A stretch of DNA of 64,000 bases, from positions 1,396,761 through 1,460,760 of the forward strand of contig NMRA01000009.1 of NCBI GenBank assembly GCA_002633005.1, in the 5' to 3' direction. Below the pieces are notes generated by a model, which was given only the letters and a program-made list of their open reading frames with translations, was not told where the DNA came from and ran no database searches. Positions 45,379 to 57,320 of the stretch are shown in pieces; positions within the stretch are counted from its first letter, which is position 1; every line of letters starts with the position of its first letter. The translations under genes were made by a program, and so were the position numbers. Origin of the DNA: Phoronis australis (Eukaryota > Phoronida > Phoronidae).

Positions 45379-46726
45379 GTAAGACTTTGTGTTCAGTTTG
45401 TGATTCATTCTGAGTGAATATGGCAGACCTGGCTGTACATTGTCCTCTGTCCAGGGTGGCAATGCTTCAGCTCACTATATTATGCATCATTTATTAGTAT
45501 GAGAAATATATGTGTGTGCGTGTGTGTGAGAGTGAGGTGACCTGTTACATAGACATTCATATGACCTGCCGTGTCTTCTCTGCTGAATATGTACTAGTAC
45601 CATATATTCCTTTTTGAAAACATTTGTAGAGTCTGTAAATATTATTAGACACCTGCAGTAGGTGGTAAAAATTTAAGTGGTCCAAGAAAGTAGGTATCGT
45701 CTGGTACAGTTCATATATGGGTAGTTTTTTGAAAGTACAATAAAACAGAAGGTGCGCACTCTAATTGTCCTTGAATGCATGGTGTTGGTTTTTCTGTTTT
45801 CACTCATTGTGGGAAAAAAATGGTACTACACATTTAAATTTGTTAAAGGATTAAAAACAACTTTTCACTTGTCTGCCACATTATGTCATCAATTTTACAT
45901 TTTACCATTCTTATATCTATTGAAATTACCCTAAGATAACCGTGAAAGAAAACTTCTGATTTTTTATTCCCTTGTAGTTCAATTTTCACAACTTACCAAA
46001 ATTGAATTCAGAGTGACACACCTATAAACTCAATATCAGTCTCAGTTTGCTTAAATGCTTCAAGTGACCTAAAAAATAACAGCCTCTGGCAAACACTGGG
46101 CCTGCTATCACTCTGAGAACAGTCGTGTTGCTTGTTTCTCAGGAGTTGTTATTTGGTTTGGTATTACCCATGGCCTTTTAGGGAACTCGGTGATGCTTCA
46201 TGTCAACTGGTTCCATTTCATTCGTTTCTTTAACTATGTCATCAAAGCTAGGCACTTCATTTAACACAAGGTCAGTAATAAGTCTAGTGCAATGTTCTAC
46301 ATACATGTGTTCAATCTTGGTGCTATGCTTTGTTTAAAAAGTTCTGCGTCATGTTTTAAAAGCTCTGAGCCACGTAAGACCGATTTTTTCTGCTGAGACA
46401 AATGTGGAAAAAATTGTACACTTGATATTTAACAGCTTTTAATTTTTTCCATAAATTGACGGAAAGGAAGGTTGGAATACCAAAACAGGATAAACATTTT
46501 GAGCAGTTAATGGCCGGGAGATCTCTGAATGTGATGTCTGTATTGGCTGTTATCTCTAGTTTAAAGACAGAGAGTTACTGCTACATGACTGTAGCTAACA
46601 AGTTTTTTGGTCTTCAACATGAAATGGACATTTTAGATTATGGTAATTTTAGTGTTTACAGTGAATTCTTGCTTCAACTTTGTTGTTTCCAAATCACGGT
46701 TGGTTAATTTTTTTGCTTTTTGAAAA
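45379..46726 (+). other. AT-rich, no gene called
   Basis: It contains a (TG)n tract near 45,508-45,530. The 83-residue frame at 46,456-46,707 has no acceptor or donor that would support an exon and no motif. Confidence 0.45.
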
Positions 46727-46800
46727 CCTTTATTCATCCACAGCCCTAGCTAGCTGTGTATAACCTTTATTCATCCATATGCCGATTAAGCTGTGTATAA
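46727..46800 (+). repeat. Two-copy tandem repeat (about 38 bp)
   Basis: AACCTTTATTCATCCA followed within about 20 bp by AGCTGTGTAT occurs twice in a row. Confidence 0.8.
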
Positions 46801-46851
46801 CTAAATGTCAAAACAGTTGAACACCACAGTTACCATAGCAAATGTCACTTC

Positions 46852-46963
46852 CTCCATCCCTCCTCCCTCTCTCCCTCCCTCTATCCCTCCCTCTCCCTCC
46901 CTCCACTCCTCCCCCTCCCCCTTCTTTCCCCTCCCCTCCTTGCGTGCCTGGCTGGCTCCCTCC
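46852..46963 (+). repeat. CT-rich low-complexity tract before a gap
   Basis: Imperfect (CCCT)n / (CTCC)n polypyrimidine tract that runs directly into the assembly gap, which probably failed because of it. Confidence 0.95.
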
Positions 46964-47430
46964 NNNNNNNNNNNNNNNNNNNNNNNNNNNNNNNNNNNNN
47001 NNNNNNNNNNNNNNNNNNNNNNNNNNNNNNNNNNNNNNNNNNNNNNNNNNNNNNNNNNNNNNNNNNNNNNNNNNNNNNNNNNNNNNNNNNNNNNNNNNNN
47101 NNNNNNNNNNNNNNNNNNNNNNNNNNNNNNNNNNNNNNNNNNNNNNNNNNNNNNNNNNNNNNNNNNNNNNNNNNNNNNNNNNNNNNNNNNNNNNNNNNNN
47201 NNNNNNNNNNNNNNNNNNNNNNNNNNNNNNNNNNNNNNNNNNNNNNNNNNNNNNNNNNNNNNNNNNNNNNNNNNNNNNNNNNNNNNNNNNNNNNNNNNNN
47301 NNNNNNNNNNNNNNNNNNNNNNNNNNNNNNNNNNNNNNNNNNNNNNNNNNNNNNNNNNNNNNNNNNNNNNNNNNNNNNNNNNNNNNNNNNNNNNNNNNNN
47401 NNNNNNNNNNNNNNNNNNNNNNNNNNNNNN
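46964..47430. other. Assembly gap (467 N)
   Basis: Unknown sequence. Reading frames spanning it are meaningless. Confidence 0.99.
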
Positions 47431-47602
47431 TTAATTGCATGCACTGCACTTGATTAACTTTGCCGGTTGCACCGGGTCAACTGGCTAAGGCATCTGATTG
47501 GACAGTAAGCCGGAAGTCGTCTTTGAGAACCAATCAGATGTCTTATCCGCTTGACAAGGTGTAACTTGTGAAGTCAATCAAGTGCAGTCAATGCAATTAA
47601 GT
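47431..47602. mobile_element. Imperfect foldback / hairpin MITE
   Basis: TTAATTGCATGCACTGCACTT through GCATCTGATTGG (left arm) pairs with CCAATCAGATGTCTTATCC through AAGTGCAGTCAATGCAATTAA (right arm), about 70 bases each with mismatches and a loop of about 28 bases. The left arm starts at the gap edge, so the element may be incomplete. Confidence 0.75.
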
Positions 47603-49194
47603 CACTATAGTTACACTATGATGATTAATAGGTGTTGTTCTAAATGTTACATGTTTGGTAATATCCAGGCAGCAATTGTGTACTTTTTTTAAAATAAAAA
47701 ATGACATGCCCATGGCAATGACAAGCAAGAAATATCATCTTATCACAAAATCTGGTTAGTAGATTATGGATTAAAGTTTTTGTATTCTTTGATTGTTACG
47801 ATCAAATCGTTTGTAGTCCCGGGGGCCATTTTATCAAAGGTCACATGGCTGATCATATGTAAGAGGATTGTAAGCACGTTTTTATGATGGCGACTGCATC
47901 ATTGTTACTGAGATGTAATGGTTACTATTGTTAACAGTCAAGGGTTATGTACACTCGCCCATGTTATGAGTTATGTTATGAGTTATTTGTCAATGAAAAT
48001 TTAAGATACCACTGCCTAGTCTTAGACCAAGCTTATGACTTTTGAAAAAATGTAATCCTAGTTATTACCGGTATATAGAAATCGTGTTTTTTAGATAACA
48101 GATACAATACAGTCGGATAGTCTGTTTTTATTTTTGGTTAATTTGTTATTTTAGGCAAGGTCTGGCTTGTCATTCAAGAACACATATTGATTATAGTATA
48201 CAGTTTAGGTGACAAATAGAATTTTGTAGTCATAGGATATCTTTCAGACAGCATTTAAATTTGAAATAAACCTATGAATCCTGTGCCTCCTGTCAACAAA
48301 CAACTTTTGATTTAGTCCTCTCCCCCTGTCCCGCCCCCGCCCGTATGATCTTGTACCTAAATGGCATTACAAATATTCTGTATGTTTAAGACGAACTTAC
48401 TGTCCAGGCCAGGCTCAATTCATATCAGCCAGATAAGGAGTATAGACAGAAGGAGTATGAAGGGCAGGACATTTCTAGATGTCTTGTTAGCAATTAAAGA
48501 CTGCTAGACGTGATGATTTGTGAAGAAAATGATTTTTCTGCCATAACATGGTTGCATGTGAAGTAAATCATTCGCTTTTCAAATTTTGTAAGTTTTGCTC
48601 AAAATTTAGGGTTCACATTGGGTTTTGGAGAACTGGCTATTTCAAATATTAGAAATAACATAGAAAATAAATCCGAAATTGGTGCAGCTGGTGGCAAATT
48701 TCTGTCGTCATGGATATTTTGTGACATTAACTTTTTTACTTGAATTATTTCAATATTCTGCTAGACAGCAATGATTATTTAGCAGGAGAACTCAATCAAA
48801 TTGTGAACTGTAGGTAGAGCTGAAATTGTTTGCTTCAAATTCACTGTCAATTTAAGTGACACAACTTATATGCTATCACCACACAGAAGAGTTAAATGGA
48901 AGATATTTGTAACAATAATCTGTTTTTCATTTGTGCACCAAAATGACCGCTAAAGGAGCAGTCTTTATTTTTCAAAGGGTGCTTACATTATTGAAGAATT
49001 TAACCAACTGTACTCATTCGCGTTACTGCCTAAGGCCTAGCGGCTTAAACTGGGGAACTCAACAACAGTGGAGTTTAAGTGGAACATGAGCGCTTAAAAA
49101 ATCTGAATTATTCGGAAGTCAGGGGTTGGCTCATACCCAAACAGTTGACTGGGTTGATGCCATGGGAGGTAGTACAAAGAGGTTGGACTTTATG
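47603..49194 (+). other. AT-rich, CpG-poor, no gene seen
   Basis: No shared repeat, hairpin or splice-bounded frame recognised. Confidence 0.5.
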
Positions 49195-49700
49195 TGCAAG
49201 AGTTGCAGAAAAATGTCCATATTTGGCCAACTTTGAAACATCACATCTCATAAATGGCTGATCAGATTCATATCAAACTTTCAGATACTATGGTTTATTC
49301 ACTCAGATTACCAATAAAATGTTAACAATATATTTAAAATGCTTCTAATTTGCATGAGAGGCTATCAAAAATAGGACTTTTATGATTTTCATGAGTTACA
49401 TAAGAGAATAATTTGGAAAACTGTAGCAGCATTTCTGAGATTTTATCTTGAATATTTATGTCAACTGAAATTTAGCCCTGTTACTGTTGTTTTCCAAGGA
49501 ATTGTACCTTCCTTTTTGTTATAAAAAAGATATGGTCACATGATCCAATTAATCACAAGATTATTAAAATGTCAAAAATCAAATTGTACAGGCTTTCCAC
49601 TAAATTTAGAAAGTTTATACTTTTACTGAGTTAAAATAAAATATATAGTTACGTAGGTATTTGACAAAATACACAGACATGTTGATAAATTCTCACATAA
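49195..49700 (+). repeat. Repeat A, copy 5
   Basis: Nearly full length: AGAAAAATGTCCATATTTGGC, ATAAATGGCTGATCAGATTC, AAAACTGTAGCAGCATTTCTG, GGTCACATGATCCAATTAATC and GTTGATAAATTCTCACATAAG. It is cut at its 3' end by the adjoining family B MITE. Confidence 0.88.
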
Positions 49701-50229
49701 GGTACGTCCCTGTTATACTAACGTCGATGTGTCGATGTTTTGGGGACTATGAACGGTTAACTTCAGTCCTTGATCAAAGTTAATAGTGTCAGCTAACTTC
49801 GCAGTAAATTGGTGGATTTAACAGCGGAGCATTGACGCTGTGGTGCAGTATGCATGGTCAACTTCCATCCCATCGAAGTTATCGCCAGGGCCCACTGATA
49901 TTGCCAGGGGCCACTGTTATCGACAACAATTAAAGGGCATTGTCGTCGCTGCTAACAGTTTCTTATATTTTGCTCAAATAAGCACCAATCGAATTAGAAA
50001 TAAGTTTTATGTCAATTAACAATGTAAATGTTCCCAAATTGTCACATAAAAAAATTGTGGCATGCACGCAATGCATGCAGTGCTACCTTGCGATTACTTT
50101 GATGACAACAGCATGAATCATTTACTTCGAAGTTCGTTAACTACCGAAGCTGGTATGAACGTTTTAGTTAACTTCCTAGTTTACATCAATGCTACACTCA
50201 GACCGGAGTTGAGTCACTATGAAAGGGCC
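49701..50229 (-). mobile_element. MITE family B, copy 2 (reverse)
   Basis: Reverse orientation relative to 23,575-24,071. Left end GTACGTCCCTGTTATACTAACG, right end CTATGAAAGGGCC. It shares the GCATTGACGCTGTGGTGCAG and CTTCGGTAG / CTACCGAAG blocks. It is inserted at the very end of repeat A copy 5. Confidence 0.85.
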
Positions 50230-51169
50230 TCTTAAAGTGTCCACCAGGCTTTTAATCTTGTCATATTTAACTTTTTCGTTCATTCAAAAGATTAGTAACC
50301 TATGCAATGCAGCTAACATTTTCCTTTTATCTGTAAGCTTCTAATAGAAGCCAGATGTTCATCAATTTCTATTATTCTAGGCTTCAATTTATTTTTCAAA
50401 TGCATTGTGGGACAGTGAGCAAATAACTTGGTGACCTGTAAGCGGTCCAGGAAATCACCATTTGTCTGTTGAGCACACCAGAATTGAAAGCATGGGTCCA
50501 TAACTACATGCATTTTGGCGCGAGTACAGCAGAAGCAACCATAGTACAAAGATAAAAATTGAAAGTAAGTCTTTGCATTGAATATGTAGAACTACCTGAT
50601 CTATTGCGCAAGAGATTATTGATCACGCTGAAGTTAATTCTTATCATCCAAATGCCAATTTTAAATCGGATTCAAAGCATGGGTCCATAACAACATGCAT
50701 TTTGGTGCGAGTACGACAGAAGCAATCATTAATACAAAGATAAGACACACCCAGAAGTTATCTTATATTTGCGAGCTGCCAACCATCCCCCAATATATTT
50801 GAAAAATAACAGCAGCAGTGTAGATAAAGTCGCTCAAATTCAAGGAAAGACTCATTTCAGCATAACTTTTAGTGAATATGATTTTGGTTATTTGTTTATG
50901 GAAAAATCAAATACTTTAATAAGTGCTGTAACATTATTTCTCAGAATCATATGACACTTCACATTTGTTGTTGAATACAACCTATTGTCTATCAAATTAT
51001 ATGACCGATAAGATCATGTAATTTTTGGATTGAATGGAATGGTGCTAACGACCACAAGATGCAATACAACACACCAACATTAACCGTAATTACCTCAATT
51101 CAGCAAACTCACTCTCTACTAAGAAAGCGTTACTCTGTGTGATTTTCTACAGTATACCTACTCATAAAT
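50230..51169 (+). repeat. Flank with a two-copy 75-bp duplication
   Basis: A block with AAAGCATGGGTCCATAACTACATGC then GCGAGTACAGCAGAAGCAA occurs at about 50,487-50,560 and again, slightly changed, at about 50,675-50,748. The minus-strand 78-residue frame 50,313-50,549 overlaps the first copy; it contains MDPCFQFWCAQQTNGDFL but no recognisable domain. Confidence 0.6.
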
Positions 51170-51595
51170 GCCGTTTACACTTACAAAGTTGACATGGATC
51201 AGCTGACATGGAACAAGTTGTTCCAGTGTGTAAACGGATTGACACGGAGCAAATTGACACCACGGTGACAAAATTTTTGCCACCCGTTTGTGAGGTAGAG
51301 CAATTTGCGCCCGAACATCTTGCGCCGTATCAATTATAAGTCTAAACGTGAAACTGGGGCAAGGTGGAAAGGATCATCTCTACTGCACTTGTGCAATGAC
51401 CTACGTACGGGTTCTTTGTCTCTGCAACTCTTGTCATTTGTAAACCTGCGCATGTGCGATCCAGTCTCTCCAGCCTTTAATTTTGTCTGGCCATGATTAG
51501 TAAGTTGTGTGACTGTGTAAACAGCCACTTGACATGGGTCAATTTGCTGGGTGTCAGTTGCGCTGGACCGAAGTTGATGTCTAAACATTGTAATA
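51170..51595 (+). mobile_element. Repeat E, copy 3
   Basis: It shares CCGTTTACACTTACAAAG, GACACGGAGCAAATTGACACC, AAACTGGGGCAAGGTGGAAAG and the end TTGATGTCTAAACATTG. The interior has repeated GACATGG(A/G)(T/A)CA words at both ends. Confidence 0.75.
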
Positions 51596-53275
51596 GACAA
51601 TGATCATATCTGACACTCAGGAACATCACACAGGGCAGTCTTGTGCAGCCTTATATCACAGATCTAGACACATGACTTACATACTCCATGTTGCAATGTT
51701 AAGGTTCAAGGTGCCAGGAGAGCAAATTACAAGTTTTGTATAGTTGTTACTGTTTCAGATCTTATAACTACAAGTGAGAAAGTAAAAACACTGCCAGACA
51801 TGAGATTGACCACCACTGGTACCTGCTTAGCTTGGAATAACTGAATATATGCTTGAAGGTTCATATACTTGCCTGCGAGACTATTCCTATAAATAACTTT
51901 AAGCGCACAGGTCTAATTGTGAAATACTTGATTAAACAAATGGTAAATTTAGAAGACTGAGGTTGAATTGCAGGTGACTCTAAATTTTTGCATGATGTTT
52001 ATTCAAGTTTACGTGATTAATTGATAATTAACACCACTGTAATTATAAAAGACAAAAACATTCCGTTTGAGACAAACACCTGTATAAATGCACCTGCCTG
52101 CACTCACAGAAGTTTTGTTATATGATCCTATATTCATAACACTTGAGTGAAGACATTTTTAAATGAAACAATATTCTGACTACAAGTCCGCTGGCCTAAA
52201 TGTGTGCCTTTGTGGTACTGGACATAGAAGAATAATATGCGTTACTTCTTTAAACCTCACTATACGTTTTATGCCTTGAATGATGTGGATTTTACAGTTA
52301 AAAATGGGTATTACGGTTAACTGGAGGTCAATTTGTCTTGTTTTGTCAATCGTGGTAAGACTTTAGGTGCTGAATATTAATTTGTTTTTATTATGAAAAA
52401 TTAAAATGTGAAAATGTCGCATTTCTTTACCATCTAGTACAGTGAAAAGCACACTTTCAAAGGCAACTAACTTGTGACTGTACACAAATTCTCAAAACAA
52501 GGTCTCATACTAGCTACAGTAGGGAACTTTAAATGGTTAATCTATTTATTTGGTATTACTCATCTTTTATAAGATATGTCCTAAATTGGTGAGATTAGTT
52601 CTCTGTGAAATTTAAAATTCCGTTCCTGCATGCCACAGGCAGATTAATGTTTCCGTGTCAGTGTGCATCATATCCTTATAATTTGATGTGTGATTCACCA
52701 AGTGCCATGGACTTCTGCTAACTTGTGCTTGTGGTCACTCAGCTGTACATATTAATTTAACCTTTAACCAAAATAGACTGGACATTTTCTTCTGATTATG
52801 TGTTACTAGATCATGTTGAAGTCTTAATACACCTTTATAAATAGATCACTGTTAAATTTCTGATTGGTCAGAGACCTCACCGATGTGTTTATAGCGTATG
52901 AATTGATTAGTTGAGCATATTTCCCTGTGGTAACTACCTGCTTATCTAAGCTGTCAAGGTTTTTATTGACCATTTACAAGAAAATTTTCCACTGGGCATG
53001 TGTAAAACCACGACTTACATATATAAATGTGTACATGTATCAGACAATAAAGATGTAATCTTGGACAAAAACATTGTGCAGTGATGATGATGTACAAATC
53101 AGTTAGCCATGCTTCAAAAACTCTATGAACAAAGTTGTCCCCCACATTCTCGTAACTCCTTTTATAGTCCCATGATATTGTTTTAGGGACTGTTGCTTGC
53201 ATGGAAATCAAACTCTTTGAAAAATTCCATTTGTAGAATGTATATCATATTTTGTGCTACGTTTGTGTTTGGTAA
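51596..53275 (+). other. AT-rich, no gene called
   Basis: The minus-strand frame 52,963-53,211 (TISWDYKRSYENVGDNFVH) lies directly downstream of the minus-strand candidate exon at 53,276 but in a separate frame after its stop. I cannot decide whether it is coding. Confidence 0.35.
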
Positions 53276-53440
53276 TCACACAATACGGTCAAATTCAGGG
53301 CAGCCATTTTTTTCTTTCTCACGAGCCGCTTGTACATTCTTCCCAAGTGCTTTCTTCTCATGAACAGTGCTTAGAAACACTGTCGTGGCAATTGGTATTT
53401 TCCCAGGTCGCCAAACACAATCTGAGGTCTCATTTGCGTC
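53276..53440 (-). CDS. Candidate minus-strand terminal exon, unrecognised
   Basis: On the minus strand a plausible acceptor (GGTGATTTTCAG) opens 54 codons reading DANETSDCVWRPGKIPIATT, then VFLSTVHEKKALGKNV and ending CPEFDRIV with TGA. Its composition looks protein-like (mixed charged and hydrophobic residues, no low complexity). The same frame is open a further 46 codons upstream of the acceptor, so it might instead be part of a longer exon or a coding relic. No family recognised. Confidence 0.3.
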   Translation of the reverse strand, partial: DANETSDCVWRPGKIPIATTVFLSTVHEKKALGKNVQAAREKEKNGCPEFDRIV

Positions 53441-54529
53441 CTGAAAATCACCAAATGGAACACTGACATCATTTGTAAGAAAAGAACTGTGGTTAAGATG
53501 AATTTGACATGTCCTTAAGAAAGTTATTGTGATGCAATGGACAGGAAATTTGGCTCGTGAGAAAAGAATTACGTTCACGAGGAAAGTATGTTTTGTGTCG
53601 GTGGGAACACCTATTTTTTGTTTCCATTTGTTGTTTCAACCTGATGTTCTAGCCTGGTTCTTTGTGTGGGTGTGCTTGCATACTATGTTCATGTGTGTGT
53701 GGTGTTCGGTGTGCGTACATGCATGTGTGTCTGTGTCTGTGTGTGTGTGTGCGGTGTGCATACGTGCATGTGTGTGTTTTTCTGTTTTGTGGTGTTGGAT
53801 CTCTCCCTGTCGTGGTAGACCGTCAGCATTGATTTTGTTCTTTATCTCCCATAACTATGGTAACTAAGATATCTGGCAACAAAATTCAATTACAGCAGGT
53901 GCATTTACCTTTGTTATGAAGAAAACCATGCGGAATGGTTCTACTCTTTGTGATGAGCTACATCGTCATGGTTACAGTAAAGTATTTTCAAATTAGAACA
54001 CAATATGGCCGAGCAGTGAAATTTTATTTTATTAAAATTTTTAAAAAGAATAAGCTAGAAGACAACTTTACTTGATTATTTGAAAACTTTATATAGTATG
54101 GCTATCATCAACACACACACAGTGTTGTGGTGTAGGGTTGAGACCAGAACCAGCCATGCTTTTTTACTGAAAAGGTTTTCGTACCTCGGATAAAGATAAT
54201 AAAGACTCATAAAATGTTCAGAGTTGTATCTGTGATCTTGAAACAACTGATGTGCGGTCTTACAGAAACATTTGCTTATACTGCCTAAAATTGGGAAAGC
54301 TCTTTCAAAGAGAAACATTTCTTTTTCTTAAAACTGCCATGCACGTATTTTCTGCGAAAACATTTTCTTTTTTATCTTTTATTCAACTTGAACAAACAAA
54401 ACATTTTTGATTTAGACCACTTCCCTCTAAAGTACGGTACTGTCAGCTTGTTCCTTAATTTTCAAACTAAAAATGTCTTTTTGGCTTGAAAAGAACTAAC
54501 ACTTCCTTAAAGAGGCTATAAACGTGCCA
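53441..54529 (+). other. Flank with a TG-rich microsatellite
   Basis: An imperfect (TG)n tract spans about 53,690-53,785, with a GTGTGC(G/A)TAC(A/G)TGCATGTGTGT block present twice. The plus-strand frame 53,529-53,867 runs through it and is not supported. Confidence 0.6.
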
Positions 54530-54830
54530 CCAATCGCAAATAACAACTTTTGATGTAGGCAATTTCCGTTATGAAATTGGTCTCAAACTGTTCATAAATC
54601 AAAGTTGAAGGAATTTCAGGGCTACAAAAGAAGTGAGTGTTTGTCATTGCTTGAGGCTAGGCTCTGCAAGTTGGACAGTCCGGCTGTGTCCTTATGTATT
54701 GAGCATAGTCTTATGGAATAACGAAATGCCAGTTCTTTGCAAATTTAGAAATCACTTCTCACCTGAGTAAGGAATATGTGAAGACCAGTTTGAAAATGGG
54801 TCAAGCAAAAAGTCGCTTTCTTGATCTCAA
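54530..54830 (+). repeat. Repeat C, copy 1
   Basis: It shares GTTATGAAATTGGTCTCAAAC, GAGCATAGTCTTATGGAATAA, AGAAATCACTTCTCACCTGAG and a following CAGTTT block with copies at about 56.8 and 57.2 kb and with fragments at 63.1, 6.8 and 11.2 kb. Confidence 0.75.
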
Positions 54831-54908
54831 AATGCTAGCAAGTACAACATCAGATACTTGCTGTTTAAGAATCTGAAATTTGGTAGATAAAGTGGAAGTT
54901 TTTAAGTT

Positions 54909-55251
54909 TCATTTTAGGCTTCTGAAACTAGTAATCCAATATAGTGTTAGGTCACACAACAAGCCTATTTCTGGCAATGTTGCTTTCGGCTGATGAAAAA
55001 ACAACAATGTCAAGTCATCATACAAACCCTCGTCTCCAGCAATGTTTAAGGCAGCTATAAACCCTCGTTCTGGCCAAGAGGTCACCAGTAGATTTAGACC
55101 ACTTGCTGCCATGACATTTTCTGTGTAAGATGGTCGGAGTTGGCGAAGCTGGATCACAACGTCTTTCATCAAGTGACAGCTTCCATGTTAGACCCTTTCG
55201 CTTGAATAATTTGAAAAGTCCCACTGCACAGCAGTGGTAAGCTGATGGCAT
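54909..55251 (-). pseudogene. Protein-like minus-strand segment with a frameshift, unrecognised
   Basis: From 55,251 one minus-strand frame reads MPSAYHCCAVGLFKLFKRK, then LTWKLSLDE. From about 55,180 the neighbouring frame becomes protein-like: KDVVIQLRQLRPSYTENVM, LLVTSWPERGFIAALNIAGD, LYDDLTLLFFHQP. The two look like one protein interrupted by a single-base shift near 55,175, either a pseudogene or a sequencing error. No introns are needed. I do not recognise the family; the alternation of polar and hydrophobic helices would suit a helical repeat protein, which is only a guess. Confidence 0.35.
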
Positions 55252-55809
55252 GATGATCAGGAAGCGTTCATAAAAAATGCTGTGGAATCCCTCTGAGTTA
55301 CAGGTGAATTATAGGTGGCACTTAACAATGGCCATCACTCCATCGCCATCTAATGATAAAGCTCGTTTCATTATGTCACGGCTGTATCGTAAAATAGCTG
55401 TTAAATAGACTTGGGGTCAAATTGTTCTCCAGGCTGTACAATAATGACATCTCACTGCTTTCAATGCCTTGACGTCACACAGTAGTCAAACTTATCCAAC
55501 AGATAAACTTTCAAGTGATCAAACTTGGCTCTGATAGAAAACGTGTTGTGTTTTTACAGCAAATATCATTGTTTGCCAATCTGGTTTTAATGTTCTCAGG
55601 TAATGTCTTGATTTTAGTTTTGTTAGTTTAAGTCCAGAGTTCAGTTACAGTCTGTTTATATCGACAATACAACCATTTGTAAGCTGAACCACCTAGTACG
55701 GTATCTGGCTTGGAATTCAAGCTTTTTAAACCACATTGTCTAGATATGGTATTTTCTGGTGTTTTGTTAAAGCACCAATAAACCCACCTTCATTAGGCTA
55801 CTGATACTC
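55252..55809 (+). other. Nothing recognised
   Basis: AT-rich sequence, no gene or shared repeat seen. Confidence 0.4.
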
Positions 55810-55813
55810 TTAA

Positions 55814-56318
55814 GGCCATTTCATATTGACTTATAGTAGCTCCTATCTGGGAGCGTGGACGTAAACAGCGCAGTTAACTGGACCGTTCATACTGGCTTCG
55901 GTAGTTAATGAACATCGAAGTAACAGTAAGTGACACTTTCGTCATCAAAGTTATCACAAGGTAGTGCTTCACGCTAAGATTTTTTTCAATGTGACAATTT
56001 GGGAACATTTACATGTGCTAATTGACATTAAACTTATTTTTAAATTGATTGGTTATTATTAGAGCAAAATGTAAGCAACTATTAGTGACGGCACTACCCT
56101 GTAACTGTTGAAGATAACAGTGGCACCTGGCGATAACTTCGATTGGACCGAAGTTAACGTTCATACTGCACAATAGCGTTGATGCTGCGCTGTTAAATCC
56201 ACCTTTTAACTGCTATGTTAACTGGAACTGTTAACTGCGGTCCAGGACCAAAGTTAAGCATTCATACAGACCGCAACTCCCCAAACCATCGATGCATCGA
56301 CTTAAGTATGAAAGGTCC
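55814..56318 (+). mobile_element. MITE family B, copy 3, with TTAA flanks
   Basis: Ends GGCCATTTCATATTGACTTA and TAAGTATGAAAGGTCC, directly flanked by TTAA at 55,810-55,813 and 56,319-56,322. The interior matches copy 1 over its whole length (GACGTAAACAGCGCAGTTAAC; TTTTTTTCAATGTGACAATTT; GTTAACTGGAACTGTTAACTG). TTAA duplication points to a piggyBac-type source transposase. Confidence 0.88.
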
Positions 56319-56754
56319 TTAACATTATTTGAGAATGCATGCATTTTTCACCCCACAGTGTGTAGGGAAGATCTCAGTTCTCACATCAAAGGCTTGATGG
56401 CCATATCACTAGTTTGAATGAACTAGTTGCCATTCATGGGCTTGGCAGAATGTGTATTGGATGAGGTAATTACTGGTGCAACAACCATGGCTGTTAAGCT
56501 TACCAGTTTCAAAGTAAAAAATGAGCAACAAGTATTAAACAAATGACCAACATGGTTGTTTTTAAAATTGAAAAGTATTAGCCATCTTCAAATTTTTAAA
56601 ATTGGTGCATTGTTAGAGGCATAAGCGAATAGGTTTCCTTCAGCAGCGCAACTGAGCCACACTTGTTAATTAACTTTTATTAAAGTATGGGTTAGTCACA
56701 GTCTGGCTTATAGCGCTGGGGTGACAAAAGGCCAAATGTCAGCATACGAGTTGC

Positions 56755-57040
56755 CTCATGTTCCATCACAAAAATATTTTTTGATTTAGCCCACTTACTG
56801 CTTTGAAATTGTTGCTTAGTCAAATTGGGAGAAGATTTCAATGTTTCAAAAGAACTTACGATTCGTTATGGCTATATCAGGCTATATCAGGCTATACAAG
56901 TCTGCTTTTCGTTTTATGTGCTGAGCATAGTCTCAAGATTAATATGGAAATTTACTGTTCTTGCCCCCAAACCAAAAATCACTTCCCATCTGAGTAATGA
57001 ACAATTTAAGACTTATTTCAGGTGGTAAGTGGTGGTAGAG
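56755..57040 (+). repeat. Repeat C, copy 2
   Basis: TTTAGCCCACTTACTGCTTTG, GCATAGTCTCAAGATTAATATG, AAAATCACTTCCCATCTGAG. It includes GGCTATATCA twice in tandem. Confidence 0.7.
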
Positions 57041-57109
57041 GAACTGACAGTTCGTTATTGCTTTAGGAGACTCTGTAGATTAGTGTCATAGTATGCACCA
57101 GATGTGGTG

Positions 57110-57320
57110 GTAAGGAATAACAAAGTGCTTTATGATTTGAAAGATTGTTATATGCTCGAGCCCAGGCCCTACAAATTGTCAGGGTGTGTCATTATGTGCT
57201 GACCATAGTCTTATGGAATAACGAACTGCCTGTTCCTTCCAAACCCAGAAATCATTTCTCACCTGAATAAAGAGCAAGTTGAGGTCAGTTTTACAGCAGT
57301 AAGTGGTGATGAAAATTTTG
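57110..57320 (+). repeat. Repeat C, copy 3
   Basis: ACCATAGTCTTATGGAATAAC, CTGTTCCTTCCAAACCCAGAA, ATCATTTCTCACCTGAATAA and AGGTCAGTTTTACAGCAG in the same order as copies 1 and 2, starting about 70 bp after copy 2. Confidence 0.75.

Noticed and set aside
46456-46707. 83-residue frame that looks moderately protein-like
   Set aside because: No acceptor, donor, motif or neighbour; frames of this length are common by chance in this AT-rich DNA.
46805-47453. Four long open frames of 187-213 residues
   Set aside because: They are mostly unknown residues across the N gap plus a CT-rich microsatellite.
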